The translations under genes were made by a program, and so were the position numbers. A stretch of 64,000 bases of DNA, from contig DGXY01000007.1 in assembly GCA_002396885.1 (NCBI GenBank), positions 66,392 through 130,391 of the forward strand, written 5' to 3'. Below the pieces are notes generated by a model. The model searched no databases, was not told the origin of the DNA, and was given only the letters and a program-made list of their open reading frames with translations. Below are positions 1 to 8,975 of this stretch, piece after piece (position 1 is the first letter of the stretch; each line of letters opens with the position of its first letter). The DNA is from Akkermansiaceae bacterium UBA5020 (GTDB lineage: Bacteria; Verrucomicrobiota; Verrucomicrobiia; Verrucomicrobiales; DEV007).

Positions 1-1125
1 CATCTCATCCCAAGTGCGCCCGGCAAGGAGGGGCTCGAAGAGCTGTGGGGGAGTTTTCTCCTCCTTCAAAGCCTTGAGGAAGGCCTTGAGATTGGCGGCG
101 TCCTTGTCGCCATCCATGTGGAAGTAGTAATAAACGATCAACGCGGAAAGCCCGTAGCTGAGCTGGGCATTGGCGAGGAAGGAATCGTATTCCTGCGTGA
201 AAAACTGTTGGAGATCGGGGGCGGTGATATCCTCTCCGAGGGCGCGTCCTCCGTTGCCATCTTCGCCGTAGGCGGTGACGCGGGCCTTGAGTTTGCCGAG
301 ATCGTCGATGTCGAATTTACCCGAACGGTAGCCGCTGTTGGCGATGTATTCGGCGAATCCCTCGGTGAACCAGCCACGTGAACCGGGCTCGTAGTATTCG
401 GCGTCGGTGAGCTGATGGGTGATCTCGTGGGACAGGGTCGTGTTCTCCTTGTCATAATCGACGCTGTAGTTGCTGCCGACTTTCTTCACTCCGAGACTGG
501 TGAGGGGGACGAGGATGTCGCCCTCGCCGCCGCGGCTGATGTAGACCCCGGCGGATTCGGGTGGGCCGCCTTTCGCGATGTAGGCTTCGCGGGTTTCAAA
601 GAGATGGATCTTGTGCCGCTCCTTGCGGAAGGGTTTCACCATGCCGAGGGGCAGCTCACGACAGACCTGGTTCGTCGCCTCGAAGAGCAGGGAAAAACGC
701 TTCACCACCGAGGTGTTGAGCTTCACGTCACAGATGAACTCGTAGTGCGGACTCGCATAGACATACTCTTTGGCCGCCTCATCTTCCTTGATCACTTCGA
801 TGGCCTGTTCGATGTCGACAGAAACGAGCGCAGGCCAGGGAGCGTCCCAGTTCGCCTTCACCGCGGCGTCTCCCGAGGGATCGGTCAGGTCGCCTTTTTT
901 CCATTCGTCGATGAATTTCCGGTCGTCGGGAGAAAGGCTCGCGACCGGGACCTCGAAGTTTTTCCCGGCCATCTGGAGCACAGCCTTGTCCCCCGCGATC
1001 TCGACGAGGGTGGCGACGATGGTTTTTCCCGAACTGTTGGTCCAGGAACGCTCCGCGGAATGAAGAGAGAAAGCCCCCCATCCGAAGAGGAGCATCGGCA
1101 CAAGCAAAATCGGGCGGATCGTCAT
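1..1125 (-). CDS. Secreted SHD1-domain protein with HExxH metallopeptidase-like (DUF1570-type) domain, 3' end missing
   Basis: The gene reads off the window start, so its C-terminus is missing; about 375 residues are visible. It starts with MTIRPILLVP and a hydrophobic stretch to about residue 24, read as a signal peptide. Residues of about 27-75 look like an SHD1 domain (RSWTNSSGKTIVATLVEI, ending SPDDRKFI), common in secreted PVC-bacterial proteins. Further on, HEITHQ places H233, E234 and H237 as an HExxH zinc site, followed by GWFTEGFAEY, which supplies a likely third ligand or conserved glutamate of the gluzincin type. This resembles DUF1570/peptidase-MA-like proteins. The domains and motif are visible; proteolytic activity and substrate are inferred. 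The ATG at 1125 is the natural start because it precedes the signal peptide. Confidence 0.75.
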   Translation of the reverse strand, partial: MTIRPILLVPMLLFGWGAFSLHSAERSWTNSSGKTIVATLVEIAGDKAVLQMAGKNFEVPVASLSPDDRKFIDEWKKGDLTDPSGDAAVKANWDAPWPALVSVDIEQAIEVIKEDEAAKEYVYASPHYEFICDVKLNTSVVKRFSLLFEATNQVCRELPLGMVKPFRKERHKIHLFETREAYIAKGGPPESAGVYISRGGEGDILVPLTSLGVKKVGSNYSVDYDKENTTLSHEITHQLTDAEYYEPGSRGWFTEGFAEYIANSGYRSGKFDIDDLGKLKARVTAYGEDGNGGRALGEDITAPDLQQFFTQEYDSFLANAQLSYGLSALIVYYYFHMDGDKDAANLKAFLKALKEEKTPPQLFEPLLAGRTWDEM

Positions 1126-1232
1126 GATGCGCGCGAGTCTAGTTGGCCGATCCCCGGGGATCAAGCCCGATCGGAGGTTCAATCCGCGAGCGTGTTGCGC
1201 TAGATAGCATGACACCGGAATGAGCCGCACTT

Positions 1233-1946
1233 TCAGAAAAGAAACGCGACCAGCCAGACGAGAAGATGCAGGCCGTCGGCGATCGCTTGGGTATGCCTGG
1301 TCAGCACCGGGCTCCTCGTCCGCGCGAGGAAGAGGGTGAGCACGGCACAGAGGATCAAGGCGAGCGATGCCGACGTCATCCCGCTTTGCCACCACCCCAA
1401 GGCACCGAGGCCAAGTCCGGCGGAAAGGGCGATCTCGGGCAAAAGTCGTGCCCGGGAGCGATTCGAGAAAAAGGCCGCAGGATCCTCGTGCGCGTCGCGC
1501 GCGGACTCGCGGCGGGAGATGAGGAGGCAATTGCCCAAGATGAGCCACGCCAATCCCGCCAGATCAAGGGCAGGGAGATCGCCGAGATCGCGTGATGAGG
1601 CGGCGATCGCGGCACCGGCCGTGAAGCAGAGGGCGATGGCGATTTCCTTCGCGGGAAGAACGTTCGGGCGAAGGCGCGCGCCAATGGACCAACGGAAGAG
1701 AAGAAAATAGAGACCTGTCGCCAGTGCCACGACGATGCCCGCCCGCAAGGTCGCCGGATCGAGAAGCGGGATCGTCGCGACACCGATCACCATCGCCAGC
1801 GCGAGACAAGCGACGAGAATTGCTCCATGACGCCGCGCCCAGGCATGACGCGCAGGTTGTTCCCGGGGATCGAGCTGTGACCGCCGCACGTCGAGGAGCC
1901 TGTCACCAAGGTAGATGGCCCAGACAGCTGCGAAAAGCCCGACCAA
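1233..1946 (-). CDS. Polytopic membrane protein of unknown function (UbiA-like flavour)
   Basis: The protein has several hydrophobic segments (for example AILVACLALAMVIGVATI, AGIVVALATGLYFLLF and LHLLVWLVAFLF) and an early motif WAIYLGDRLLDVRRSQ that faintly recalls the D-rich motifs of UbiA-type prenyltransferases; I would not assign a function from this. The only canonical in-frame start is TTG at 1946. The same frame stays open upstream to beyond 2090 and reads as a plausible membrane-protein N-terminus (LDAPLAATGWAVCLA), so the real protein is probably about 45-55 residues longer, with a rare start codon or a frameshift near 2095. It is divergent from manC. It could simply be a lineage-specific hypothetical protein. 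Confidence 0.55.
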   Translation of the reverse strand: MVGLFAAVWAIYLGDRLLDVRRSQLDPREQPARHAWARRHGAILVACLALAMVIGVATIPLLDPATLRAGIVVALATGLYFLLFRWSIGARLRPNVLPAKEIAIALCFTAGAAIAASSRDLGDLPALDLAGLAWLILGNCLLISRRESARDAHEDPAAFFSNRSRARLLPEIALSAGLGLGALGWWQSGMTSASLALILCAVLTLFLARTRSPVLTRHTQAIADGLHLLVWLVAFLF

Positions 1947-2143
1947 TTCCGCGAGGTGCGGCGATCCGGGATCGGGTCTCCGCGAGGCGGCGAGACAGAC
2001 TGCCCAGCCCGTTGCTGCGAGCGGCGCATCGAGGCAGAGACGCGACGGGAAAAGCAGCAGTCGGGAGAAGTGCGTCTTGATAAGCGTGATTTTAAAAGGA
2101 CCTTTCCCACCTAATCCCCAAAACCCCGCCTGAACAGCCGGAA

Positions 2144-3223
2144 ATGTCCTCTCCGAATCTCTATGCCCTCATCCTCGCCGGCGGCAGCGGCACGCGCTTC
2201 TGGCCCCTCAGCCGCAACGCGAAGCCGAAGCAGCTCCTCGCGCTCTTCGATGACGAGACCCTCATCGAAAAGGCGGTGAACCGTCTCGATGGACTGGTCC
2301 CGCCCGAACGCATTCTCGTCCTCACGAACGAGGCCCAGCTCGAGGGCGTGCGCGCCGCCCTGCCCATGCTGCCAGCAGAGAACATCGTCGCCGAGCCCGC
2401 CCGCCGCGACACCGCACCCGCCATCGCTCTCGCCGCCGGCTGGATCGCCGCGAGGGATCCGCAGGCGACGATGCTCGCCCTCCCGGCCGATCAACTCGTC
2501 GTGAAAGTGGAGGAATTCCGTCGCGTCCTCCGCGCCGCCGCCGCCGCCGCGGCGGCCGAGCAAGCCATCGTCACCCTCGGAATCAAACCCGACTGGCCGT
2601 GCCCGAGCTACGGCTACATCGAGCGCGGAGGAGCCATCGCCACCGACGACGGCGGCACCGGTGCGGCCGTGCACGAGGTGAAACGCTTCCGCGAAAAGCC
2701 CGATGTCGCGACCGCCGAGGCCTACCTCCGCGAGGGCACCTTCTCGTGGAATGCCGGCATCTTCATCTGGACCATCCCCACCCTGATGCGCGAGCTCTCG
2801 CAGAATTGTCCCCAGCTCGCCGGTTTCGTCGGTGAGCTCCGCGATTCGCCGGATTTCGCCGCGACCGTGGCGGAGCGCTTCCCCCAGCTCGACAAAATCT
2901 CGATCGATTTCGCCCTCATGGAAAAGGCGAGCCGCATCCTCAACATCGAGGCCGAGGTCGGCTGGGACGATGTCGGCGGTTGGCCTTCGGTCGCGAAATA
3001 CCTGACCACCGATGACGACGAAAACTCGCATCGCGGCCCCCTCCTCGCGGTCGATTCGAGAAACAACATCGTCTTTTCAGTCGCGGGGATGCCCTCGGTC
3101 TCCCTCCTCGGCGTCGAGAATCTGATCGTCGTACAGACCGCCGACGCCCTCCTCGTCGCCGATAGGAAAGAGGCTGACCAGATCAAAAAACTCGTCGACC
3201 GGCTCCCCGCCGAACTGCTCTGA
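2144..3223 (+). CDS. manC: Mannose-1-phosphate guanylyltransferase
   Basis: This enzyme makes GDP-mannose from GTP and mannose-1-phosphate for polysaccharide and glycan synthesis in the cytoplasm. The N-terminus has the nucleotidyltransferase signature LILAGGSGTRFWPLS followed by KPKQLL. Later it has the sugar-binding segments YGYIERG, REKPD and WNAGIFIW, and VGWDDVGGW near the C-terminus. At 359 residues it is the short, guanylyltransferase-only form without the C-terminal mannose-6-phosphate isomerase domain of bifunctional ManC/AlgA. The ATG at 2144 is followed directly by the conserved N-terminal strand. ruvX follows 12 bp downstream, so the two are probably co-transcribed. Confidence 0.92.
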   Translation: MSSPNLYALILAGGSGTRFWPLSRNAKPKQLLALFDDETLIEKAVNRLDGLVPPERILVLTNEAQLEGVRAALPMLPAENIVAEPARRDTAPAIALAAGWIAARDPQATMLALPADQLVVKVEEFRRVLRAAAAAAAAEQAIVTLGIKPDWPCPSYGYIERGGAIATDDGGTGAAVHEVKRFREKPDVATAEAYLREGTFSWNAGIFIWTIPTLMRELSQNCPQLAGFVGELRDSPDFAATVAERFPQLDKISIDFALMEKASRILNIEAEVGWDDVGGWPSVAKYLTTDDDENSHRGPLLAVDSRNNIVFSVAGMPSVSLLGVENLIVVQTADALLVADRKEADQIKKLVDRLPAELL

Positions 3224-3235
3224 GGCCATGGCATC

Positions 3236-3694
3236 ATGAGCGATTGGGTCCGCGCCCTCGGCATCGACTACGGCACCGCCCGCATCGGGATCGCCGTGAG
3301 CGACGACCTCGGCTTTCTCGCTCATCCGCTCGAGACCGTGCCGGGCGGTGATTCGGAAAAGGCCGCCGCGCGCATCGCCGAGTTGGTCCGCTTGCGCCGT
3401 ATCGAGCATCTCATCGTCGGGCTGCCGCTCCATCGCAACGGCGAGGAAGGGGCTGCCGTGGGCCGTGTGCGCGCCTTTGTCAGGATCCTGCGTCCGCTCC
3501 TGCCGGAAGAAGTGACGGTCCACGAGGTCGACGAACATCGCACCACCGTCAGCGCGATGGAGAAACTCCACGCCGCCGGCCGCAATGCCAAGAACTCGAA
3601 GGGCATCATCGACATGGCTGCCGCCGTCGAGATCCTGCAGAGCTGGCTGGATCAGAGAGCGGGAGAGACGGCTCCCATGGGAGAGCCCTTTTAG
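3236..3694 (+). CDS. ruvX: Putative pre-16S rRNA nuclease / Holliday junction resolvase-like YqgF (RuvX)
   Basis: The product is a small RNase H-fold protein of 152 residues, the usual size for YqgF/RuvX. It starts with ALGIDYGTARIGIAVSD, the family's first acidic-site strand, followed by HLIVGLPLHRNG and VHEVDEHRTTVSA, which carries the second conserved acidic residue. The C-terminal KGIIDMAAAVEILQSWLD contains the last conserved aspartate. In other bacteria the family processes the 5' end of 16S rRNA. It lies directly behind manC. Its TAG stop overlaps, by four bases, the TAA stop of the convergent peptidase gene, leaving no room for a separate terminator. Confidence 0.9.
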   Translation: MSDWVRALGIDYGTARIGIAVSDDLGFLAHPLETVPGGDSEKAAARIAELVRLRRIEHLIVGLPLHRNGEEGAAVGRVRAFVRILRPLLPEEVTVHEVDEHRTTVSAMEKLHAAGRNAKNSKGIIDMAAAVEILQSWLDQRAGETAPMGEPF

Positions 3695-5862
3695 ATTGAC
3701 CCCAGACTCTTCAAAACAAACGCATACTGCATCGCGATTTCGTCGAGTTCGCGGTAGCGGCCCGAGGCTCCACCGTGGCCGGTCTCGAAGGCGGTGTGGA
3801 GAAGCGGCGGCACCGGGCCTGTGTTGTGGACGCGCAGTTTCGCGACCCATTTCGCGGCCTCCCAGTAGGGCACGCGGTTGTCGTTCCAGCCCGCAAGGAC
3901 GAGGATGGGCGGATAGGCCTGCGCCCTGACATTGTCATAAGGCGAATAGGCGCGGATGCGGTCGAAGACTTCGCGGGTGACCGCCGGATCACCCCACTCG
4001 TCGTATTCACCGGTCGTCAGCGGCAGGCTCGCGTCGAGCATGGTATTGAGCACGTCAACAAAGGGAACATTCGCGATGAAAGCCCCGAAGAGATCGGGAC
4101 GCCGGTTGAGGACCGCTCCGGCGAGGAGGCCTCCGGCACTGGCCCCGCTCCCGCAGAGCGTTCGCGTCGAGGCGTATCCCTCGGCGACGAGATGCTCGGC
4201 GCAGGCGATGTAGTCGGTGAAGGTCGTCTCCTTCTTCCCAAGCTTGCCCGCCTCATACCAAGGTCGCCCGAATTCGCCACCGCCGCGGATCTGGGCGATC
4301 GCGAATCCGACGCCGCGATCGATGAGGCTGAGGACGTTGCTGTCGAACCACGGATCGCTCGCGATGCCGTAGGCTCCGTAGCCGTCGAGGAGGATACCGC
4401 CACTGCCATCGCGGGGATGATCGGCCGCGAGCAGCAGCCAGATCGGGATCTTCGTGCCATCGGACGCAGTCGCGAAGGTCCGCTCCACGCGATACTTCGA
4501 CGGGTCGTAGCCGGGCGGCGGCGTTTTCTCCTTGAGGAGGCGGATCTCCGCCGTCTCGAGATCGACCTCGGCGACGGTGTAGGGATGGATCATCGTCTCG
4601 TAGCTGAAGCGCTGCGCCTTGGCGTGATACTCGGGCGAGGGTTCGCCCGAGACCCAACCCCCTTCGGTCGGCGAGGTGACCCACTTCGTGATGGCTTTGT
4701 CAGGATCGAGAAGGAAGAATCCGGGCACCCCGCCGTTCCTGGCTCCGATCACGACGTGCGTGGCAAAGGCGTCGATCGACTCGTAGGCAATGGCCTCGTC
4801 CCCCGGCAACACCTCGACCCACGAGGCGCGGTCGGGATGATCGATCGGTGCGCGGAAGACACGCCCGTTCACCGCTCCTTCGTTCGAGAGGATGAACCAC
4901 TCGTCGCCACAATCGGCGTAGGAGGTGCGGATGCCTTCGCTTCGCGGGAGAAAAAGTTCGGGGACGCCGGCCTCACCCGAAAGCGGAAGACGCGAGGTCT
5001 CGCTCGTGTCTTTCGACGATGAGGTGATGATCAGAAAACGCCCGCTCTTGGTGGAATCGATCGAGACGCTGAAGCGGGCATCTTTCTCTTCAAAGAGGAG
5101 TTTCGCCTCTTCCCCCTTCTCCCCGAGGACATGATGCATGACGCGCCAGGGACGATCGGTCTCGTCGCCGAGCGTGTAGAAGAGGGTGCGATTGTTGAGC
5201 GCCCAGACCGGAGCCTCGTCGAACATCGTAGCCTCGATCTCGTCGGGCAGGATCACGCCGGTGTCGAGGTCGCGGACGCGGAGGGTGTAGAGGTCGGTGC
5301 CGTCGTGATTTTCCTTCCACGCATAGAGGCGTCCATCGGGCGAAACCGCGCCGCCGCCGAAGGAAAAAGCCGCATCGCCCGCGGCGCGTTCGTTCAGGTC
5401 GATCACGATCACCTCTTCGCCCGGCGCGGCGGGCGCTAGTAGATCAGCGGCTTTGTCGGAATGCCAGGGTTTGCGACAGACCACGGGATGATCCTTTCCC
5501 GCGACTTCGCGGCTGTAGTAGACCCAGTCGCCCTTGCGGTAGGGCACGCTGGTGTCTTCCTCGATGATCCGCCCCTTCATCTCCGCGACGAGGGAGGCCC
5601 GCAGTTCCTTCTGCGGTGCCATCGCGGATTCGAGGTAGGCATTCTCCGCCTCGAGGTAGGCTCTCACCGCCGCGTCCTCGCGATCCCGCAGCCAGAAATA
5701 GTCGTCCGTCCAGATGAGGTCGTGAACCTTGAGGGGGTGTGGACGTTTTTCGGCCAGAGGCGGTTCGGCGGCGGACATGGTGGAAAGGAGAAGGAGCGAA
5801 CCAGCGACCAAGCAGGAGAGAACGACGGACCAAAGCAAAGATTTGAGACCCAGGAACTTCAT
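3691..5862 (-). CDS. S9 family prolyl oligopeptidase (oligopeptidase B-like), exported
   Basis: A serine peptidase of 723 residues with an N-terminal beta-propeller and a C-terminal alpha/beta-hydrolase domain. The start was set at the ATG at 5862 because it is followed by a good signal peptide (KSLLWSVVLSCLVAGSLLLL, ending before AAEPPLAEK). The mature start HPLKVHDLIWTDDYFWLRD is typical of oligopeptidase B. The catalytic triad can be read as S575 in GSGASAGG, D661 in WNDNRVPY and H696 in ETGHGG. It likely cleaves short peptides in the periplasm; specificity for basic residues is not proven. It lies 86 bp behind the adenylate-kinase-like gene on the same strand, so they may be co-transcribed. 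Confidence 0.9.
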   Translation of the reverse strand: MKFLGLKSLLWSVVLSCLVAGSLLLLSTMSAAEPPLAEKRPHPLKVHDLIWTDDYFWLRDREDAAVRAYLEAENAYLESAMAPQKELRASLVAEMKGRIIEEDTSVPYRKGDWVYYSREVAGKDHPVVCRKPWHSDKAADLLAPAAPGEEVIVIDLNERAAGDAAFSFGGGAVSPDGRLYAWKENHDGTDLYTLRVRDLDTGVILPDEIEATMFDEAPVWALNNRTLFYTLGDETDRPWRVMHHVLGEKGEEAKLLFEEKDARFSVSIDSTKSGRFLIITSSSKDTSETSRLPLSGEAGVPELFLPRSEGIRTSYADCGDEWFILSNEGAVNGRVFRAPIDHPDRASWVEVLPGDEAIAYESIDAFATHVVIGARNGGVPGFFLLDPDKAITKWVTSPTEGGWVSGEPSPEYHAKAQRFSYETMIHPYTVAEVDLETAEIRLLKEKTPPPGYDPSKYRVERTFATASDGTKIPIWLLLAADHPRDGSGGILLDGYGAYGIASDPWFDSNVLSLIDRGVGFAIAQIRGGGEFGRPWYEAGKLGKKETTFTDYIACAEHLVAEGYASTRTLCGSGASAGGLLAGAVLNRRPDLFGAFIANVPFVDVLNTMLDASLPLTTGEYDEWGDPAVTREVFDRIRAYSPYDNVRAQAYPPILVLAGWNDNRVPYWEAAKWVAKLRVHNTGPVPPLLHTAFETGHGGASGRYRELDEIAMQYAFVLKSLGSI

Positions 5863-5948
5863 CGTGGCCAGACCATAGCACGAAGCGGGAAAACATCCGC
5901 AAGGGATGGAACGCGATGAGATCGCTGCCTCTATCCTCCAAACCCACC

Positions 5949-6575
5949 TCACTCCTCGCCCGTGTGGTGCAGCCACTCGGGATGGGCGACGATGACGCTG
6001 AGAATGTCGCGGGTCACTTTCACGGGAGCCTGGGCGGCGTTGATGGCGGCACGGCGATCGGCGTAGTGGTCGATGAGTTCGCGGGTCGATTCCTCGTAGG
6101 CGCGGATGCGGCGCTGGATGATCTCATCGCTGGCATCGTCCATGCGTCCTTCCTTGAGGGCGCGCTTGCGGATCCGGGTGATGAGTTCCTCACGGTTGGG
6201 GCAGGAGAGGTGGAAAAGCTGGAGGACCTCGATGTGTTCCTCGAGGATGCGGGCCTGCTCGATGCTGCGGGGAATGCCGTCGAGAATAAGGATGTCGATG
6301 TCGGGCTTGAACATGTGGAGGTCGGCCCGGGCGTCGACCTGCTTCTTGAAGTAGCGGATCGTGAGCTCGTCCGGCACGAGTTCGCCCCGGCGGGAGTGGG
6401 CAATGAATTCCTGCCCGATCGGGGTTCGGGTATCCATCGAGCGGAAGGCGTCGCCCATGGAAAAGTGGTAGAAACGCGGAATCGCTCCGAGGATCTGGCC
6501 CTGGGTGCCCTTGCCGCAGCCGGGAGCGCCGAGGAAGATGAAGGCCTTGTATTTTTCGGGATAAGTTCCGGTCAT
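5949..6575 (-). CDS. Adenylate kinase-like nucleoside monophosphate kinase
   Basis: The P-loop GAPGCGKGTQ near residue 16 is followed by FSMGDAFR (NMP-binding) and LDGIPRSIEQA, which corresponds to the DGFPR motif of adenylate kinase with Ile for Phe. A short-lid region EGRMDDASDEIIQRRIRAYEEST carries the RxDD motif. At 208 residues it fits the short-lid adenylate kinase class and lacks the Cys zinc site. It would catalyse phosphate transfer from ATP to AMP, or another NMP. The variant DGIPRS motif leaves the exact acceptor open, so no gene symbol is given. It is divergent from the LolC/E-type permease gene, with about 100 bp between starts. Confidence 0.85.
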   Translation of the reverse strand: MTGTYPEKYKAFIFLGAPGCGKGTQGQILGAIPRFYHFSMGDAFRSMDTRTPIGQEFIAHSRRGELVPDELTIRYFKKQVDARADLHMFKPDIDILILDGIPRSIEQARILEEHIEVLQLFHLSCPNREELITRIRKRALKEGRMDDASDEIIQRRIRAYEESTRELIDHYADRRAAINAAQAPVKVTRDILSVIVAHPEWLHHTGEE

Positions 6576-6675
6576 GGGGCGGAGGGGCGGTCGGCAGGGG
6601 GATGGGTCCGGGGCAGGAATTCGGGTGTCAGAGTGAGGATTAGCGGCTAGGATAAGGGATAGTCAATCCCCCATC

Positions 6676-8025
6676 ATGTTTTTCAGCCCCTTTCTGGCCT
6701 CCCGCTACCTGAAGCCGAAGCGCACCTTCGTCTCCATCATCACCCTGATTTCGATCCTCGGCGTCGCCCTAGGCGTCTGGGCCATGATCGTCGTCAATTC
6801 GGTTTTCACCGGATACGGGGTGCGGATCCGGGAGAGCATCCTCGGTGTGGCCCCCCATCTCGTGATCGAGTCCGGAGGATTCATGAAGGGCTGGCCGGAG
6901 ACCTACGAAAAGGTGAAGGCGGTCGAGGACATCGAGTCGGTCACGCCATTCGTGACAGGTCAGGTGGTGATGGATTTTGGAGGGCGGCGCAGCGCGCCCT
7001 GGATACGCGGAATTCTTCCTCCTGAAGGCAAGGAGTTGGAAAGGATGCAGAGCAAGTTGACGAAGCGCCCCAATCCGGAATTTCCCCTCGATCCCGAGAA
7101 GATGATTCGGGACGGCGATTTCATCGGCGAAAACGATTTTTACTCGGCCGTGGTCGGCTCCGTCATCGCGGAGGGCAACAACATCAAGGTCGGTGACAAG
7201 ATCCTGCTCTATTCCAACAGCAGCATTGACGCGGTGATGGCATCGCTCAACGCCGTCGAAGGCGCCACCGACGAAGGGGATCGCAAGAAGGGGATCGAAG
7301 AAATCAGGGAAATGACGGCCCCGCAGGAGCTCGTCGTGAAAGGCATCTTCGACTCGGGCAATTGGGATTTCGATGCGACGGTGGTTTTCGTGCACCTCGA
7401 AACGGCGCAGGTGCTCTACGGCTTCGACCTCGACGAATGCCACGGCATCGCCGCGAGAACGGAGGATCCCTTCAAGGCGGATCAACTGCAGGCCAAGCTC
7501 CACGAGATCCTCCCGCAACAGTTTGCCGTCCGCACTTGGGCGCAGATCAACAAGACCATCTTCGATGCCGTTGCCGCCGAGCGTCAGATGATGTTCCTCA
7601 TCCTCTTCATCATCATGATCGTGGGGAGTTTCGGCATCATGAGCACGATGATCACCGTGACCGTGCAGAAGCGCACCGAGATCGGGATCCTCAAGGCCCT
7701 CGGTTCCCGCGAAGGACAGATCGCCTGGGTCTTCCTCTTCCAGGGCATCCTCGTCGGCCTCGTCGGCGTGTTCGCCGGATTCGGCCTCGCCCAGCTCACG
7801 ATCTGGAAGCGAAACGACATCGCCGGATGGGTCGGACAACGGTTTGGCGTCGAATTTTTCAACGCGGAGATGTACAAGATCGACGGCGGCATTCCCTCGG
7901 TGCAAACCCCCGCCGATCTTACCGTGATCACGATCTCCGCCCTGGTTTGCTGCACCTTGGCGGCCCTGGTCCCGGCCTTCCTCGCGGCCTTTCTCCAACC
8001 GGCCAAAGCCCTCCGCAGCCAATAG
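6676..8025 (+). CDS. Lipoprotein-releasing ABC transporter permease (LolC/LolE family)
   Basis: A membrane protein of 449 residues with the LolC/E layout. The N-terminal FLASRYLKPKR motif leads into transmembrane segment 1 (SIITLISILGVALGVWAMIV). A large periplasmic MacB-like domain follows (about residues 50-300), then three C-terminal helices, including MMFLILFIIMIVGSFGIMS. The cytoplasmic coupling region RTEIGILKALGSREGQIAWVF is typical. Members extract lipoproteins from the inner membrane together with the ATPase LolD. No lolD lies next to it, so the ATPase must be elsewhere. The single permease could work as a homodimer (LolF-like), which I cannot decide. Confidence 0.87.
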   Translation: MFFSPFLASRYLKPKRTFVSIITLISILGVALGVWAMIVVNSVFTGYGVRIRESILGVAPHLVIESGGFMKGWPETYEKVKAVEDIESVTPFVTGQVVMDFGGRRSAPWIRGILPPEGKELERMQSKLTKRPNPEFPLDPEKMIRDGDFIGENDFYSAVVGSVIAEGNNIKVGDKILLYSNSSIDAVMASLNAVEGATDEGDRKKGIEEIREMTAPQELVVKGIFDSGNWDFDATVVFVHLETAQVLYGFDLDECHGIAARTEDPFKADQLQAKLHEILPQQFAVRTWAQINKTIFDAVAAERQMMFLILFIIMIVGSFGIMSTMITVTVQKRTEIGILKALGSREGQIAWVFLFQGILVGLVGVFAGFGLAQLTIWKRNDIAGWVGQRFGVEFFNAEMYKIDGGIPSVQTPADLTVITISALVCCTLAALVPAFLAAFLQPAKALRSQ

Positions 8026-8084
8026 AGACCCCCTGCCTGGATTCGCCGCCGGCATCCCGATTCCTCCTTTTTTCCTGATCAAAC

Positions 8085-8975
8085 ATGGACTTCTATCTCT
8101 CCCTCGGGGGCTCCAAGGCGGGCCCCTTTTCAATCTTCAAGGTCGGTGACTTGCTCGAGCGCGGCGAAGCCACCCCCGACACCCTCGCCTGGCATCGCGG
8201 CCTTGATGGATGGAAACCGATCCGCGAAGTCGCCTCGCTCGAGGCGGTCAGCGAACGCAGCTTCGCCGGAAAGCAGACAGAAAAGGGAAACGAAGAGCGT
8301 CCCGCGCCGCCGCCCTTGCCGGATCCCCCGAGGATGCCCTTTCCTCCCGAACCTTTTCCCGGCGCCCCGCTGCCAGAGGTGGGACCCGCCGCCGCCCAGG
8401 CCATCACACGCGCCGAGGCGATCGAGCCGGCCCGTCCCTTCATCCGCTTCTGGGCGCGCATGTTCGATTACACCCTCGTCTCGGTGATGGTTTTCCTGCT
8501 GAGCGACTACGTCGCCCCTCAACCGCAGGCAGCCGAAACGATCGCGGACTTCCTCACCCGCTACCTCGAAGAGATGCGGAAACCCGAGGCGCTCACTCTC
8601 GCGACGACGCTGTTTTTCGCCCTCTTTGCCTGGCACGCCCTCGAGGCGATGCTGATCCATCTTTTCGGTGCCACTCCCGGAAAAGCCCTTTTTGGGATCC
8701 GGGTGACGAATGCCGACGGGGATCGCCCCCCCGTGCTCCTATCCCTTGGACGCTCCTTTTACGTGTATGTGCTAGGGGTAGGCTTCTACCAAGCCCCATT
8801 TATCCTAATTGGTATGATTTTCAGCTTTTTCCGACTCGTCACGAGCGGGAATTGCCTGTGGGATCAGCACTTGAAAACACGGGTCAAACATTCCCCCCTG
8901 GGGGCCGTCAGGATAATGCTGGCCATCGGTGCCTTCTTCGCCTTATTACTTCTTCAGACCGTTAAATTTTCATGA
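8085..8975 (+). CDS. GYF-like plus RDD-family membrane protein
   Basis: The N-terminus (about residues 1-55: YLSLGGSKAGPF, then DTLAWHRGLDGWKP) is a GYF_2-type domain, followed by a proline-rich linker of about 50 residues. The second half, from PFIRFWARMFDYTLVSVM, is an RDD domain: hydrophobic helices with the conserved FWARMFD motif and the later motif TPGKALFGIRV. RDD proteins are inner-membrane proteins of mostly unknown function, some proposed as transporters. The stop overlaps the ATG of the downstream GH57 gene (ATGA at 8972-8975), so the two are translationally coupled. Confidence 0.83.
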   Translation: MDFYLSLGGSKAGPFSIFKVGDLLERGEATPDTLAWHRGLDGWKPIREVASLEAVSERSFAGKQTEKGNEERPAPPPLPDPPRMPFPPEPFPGAPLPEVGPAAAQAITRAEAIEPARPFIRFWARMFDYTLVSVMVFLLSDYVAPQPQAAETIADFLTRYLEEMRKPEALTLATTLFFALFAWHALEAMLIHLFGATPGKALFGIRVTNADGDRPPVLLSLGRSFYVYVLGVGFYQAPFILIGMIFSFFRLVTSGNCLWDQHLKTRVKHSPLGAVRIMLAIGAFFALLLLQTVKFS

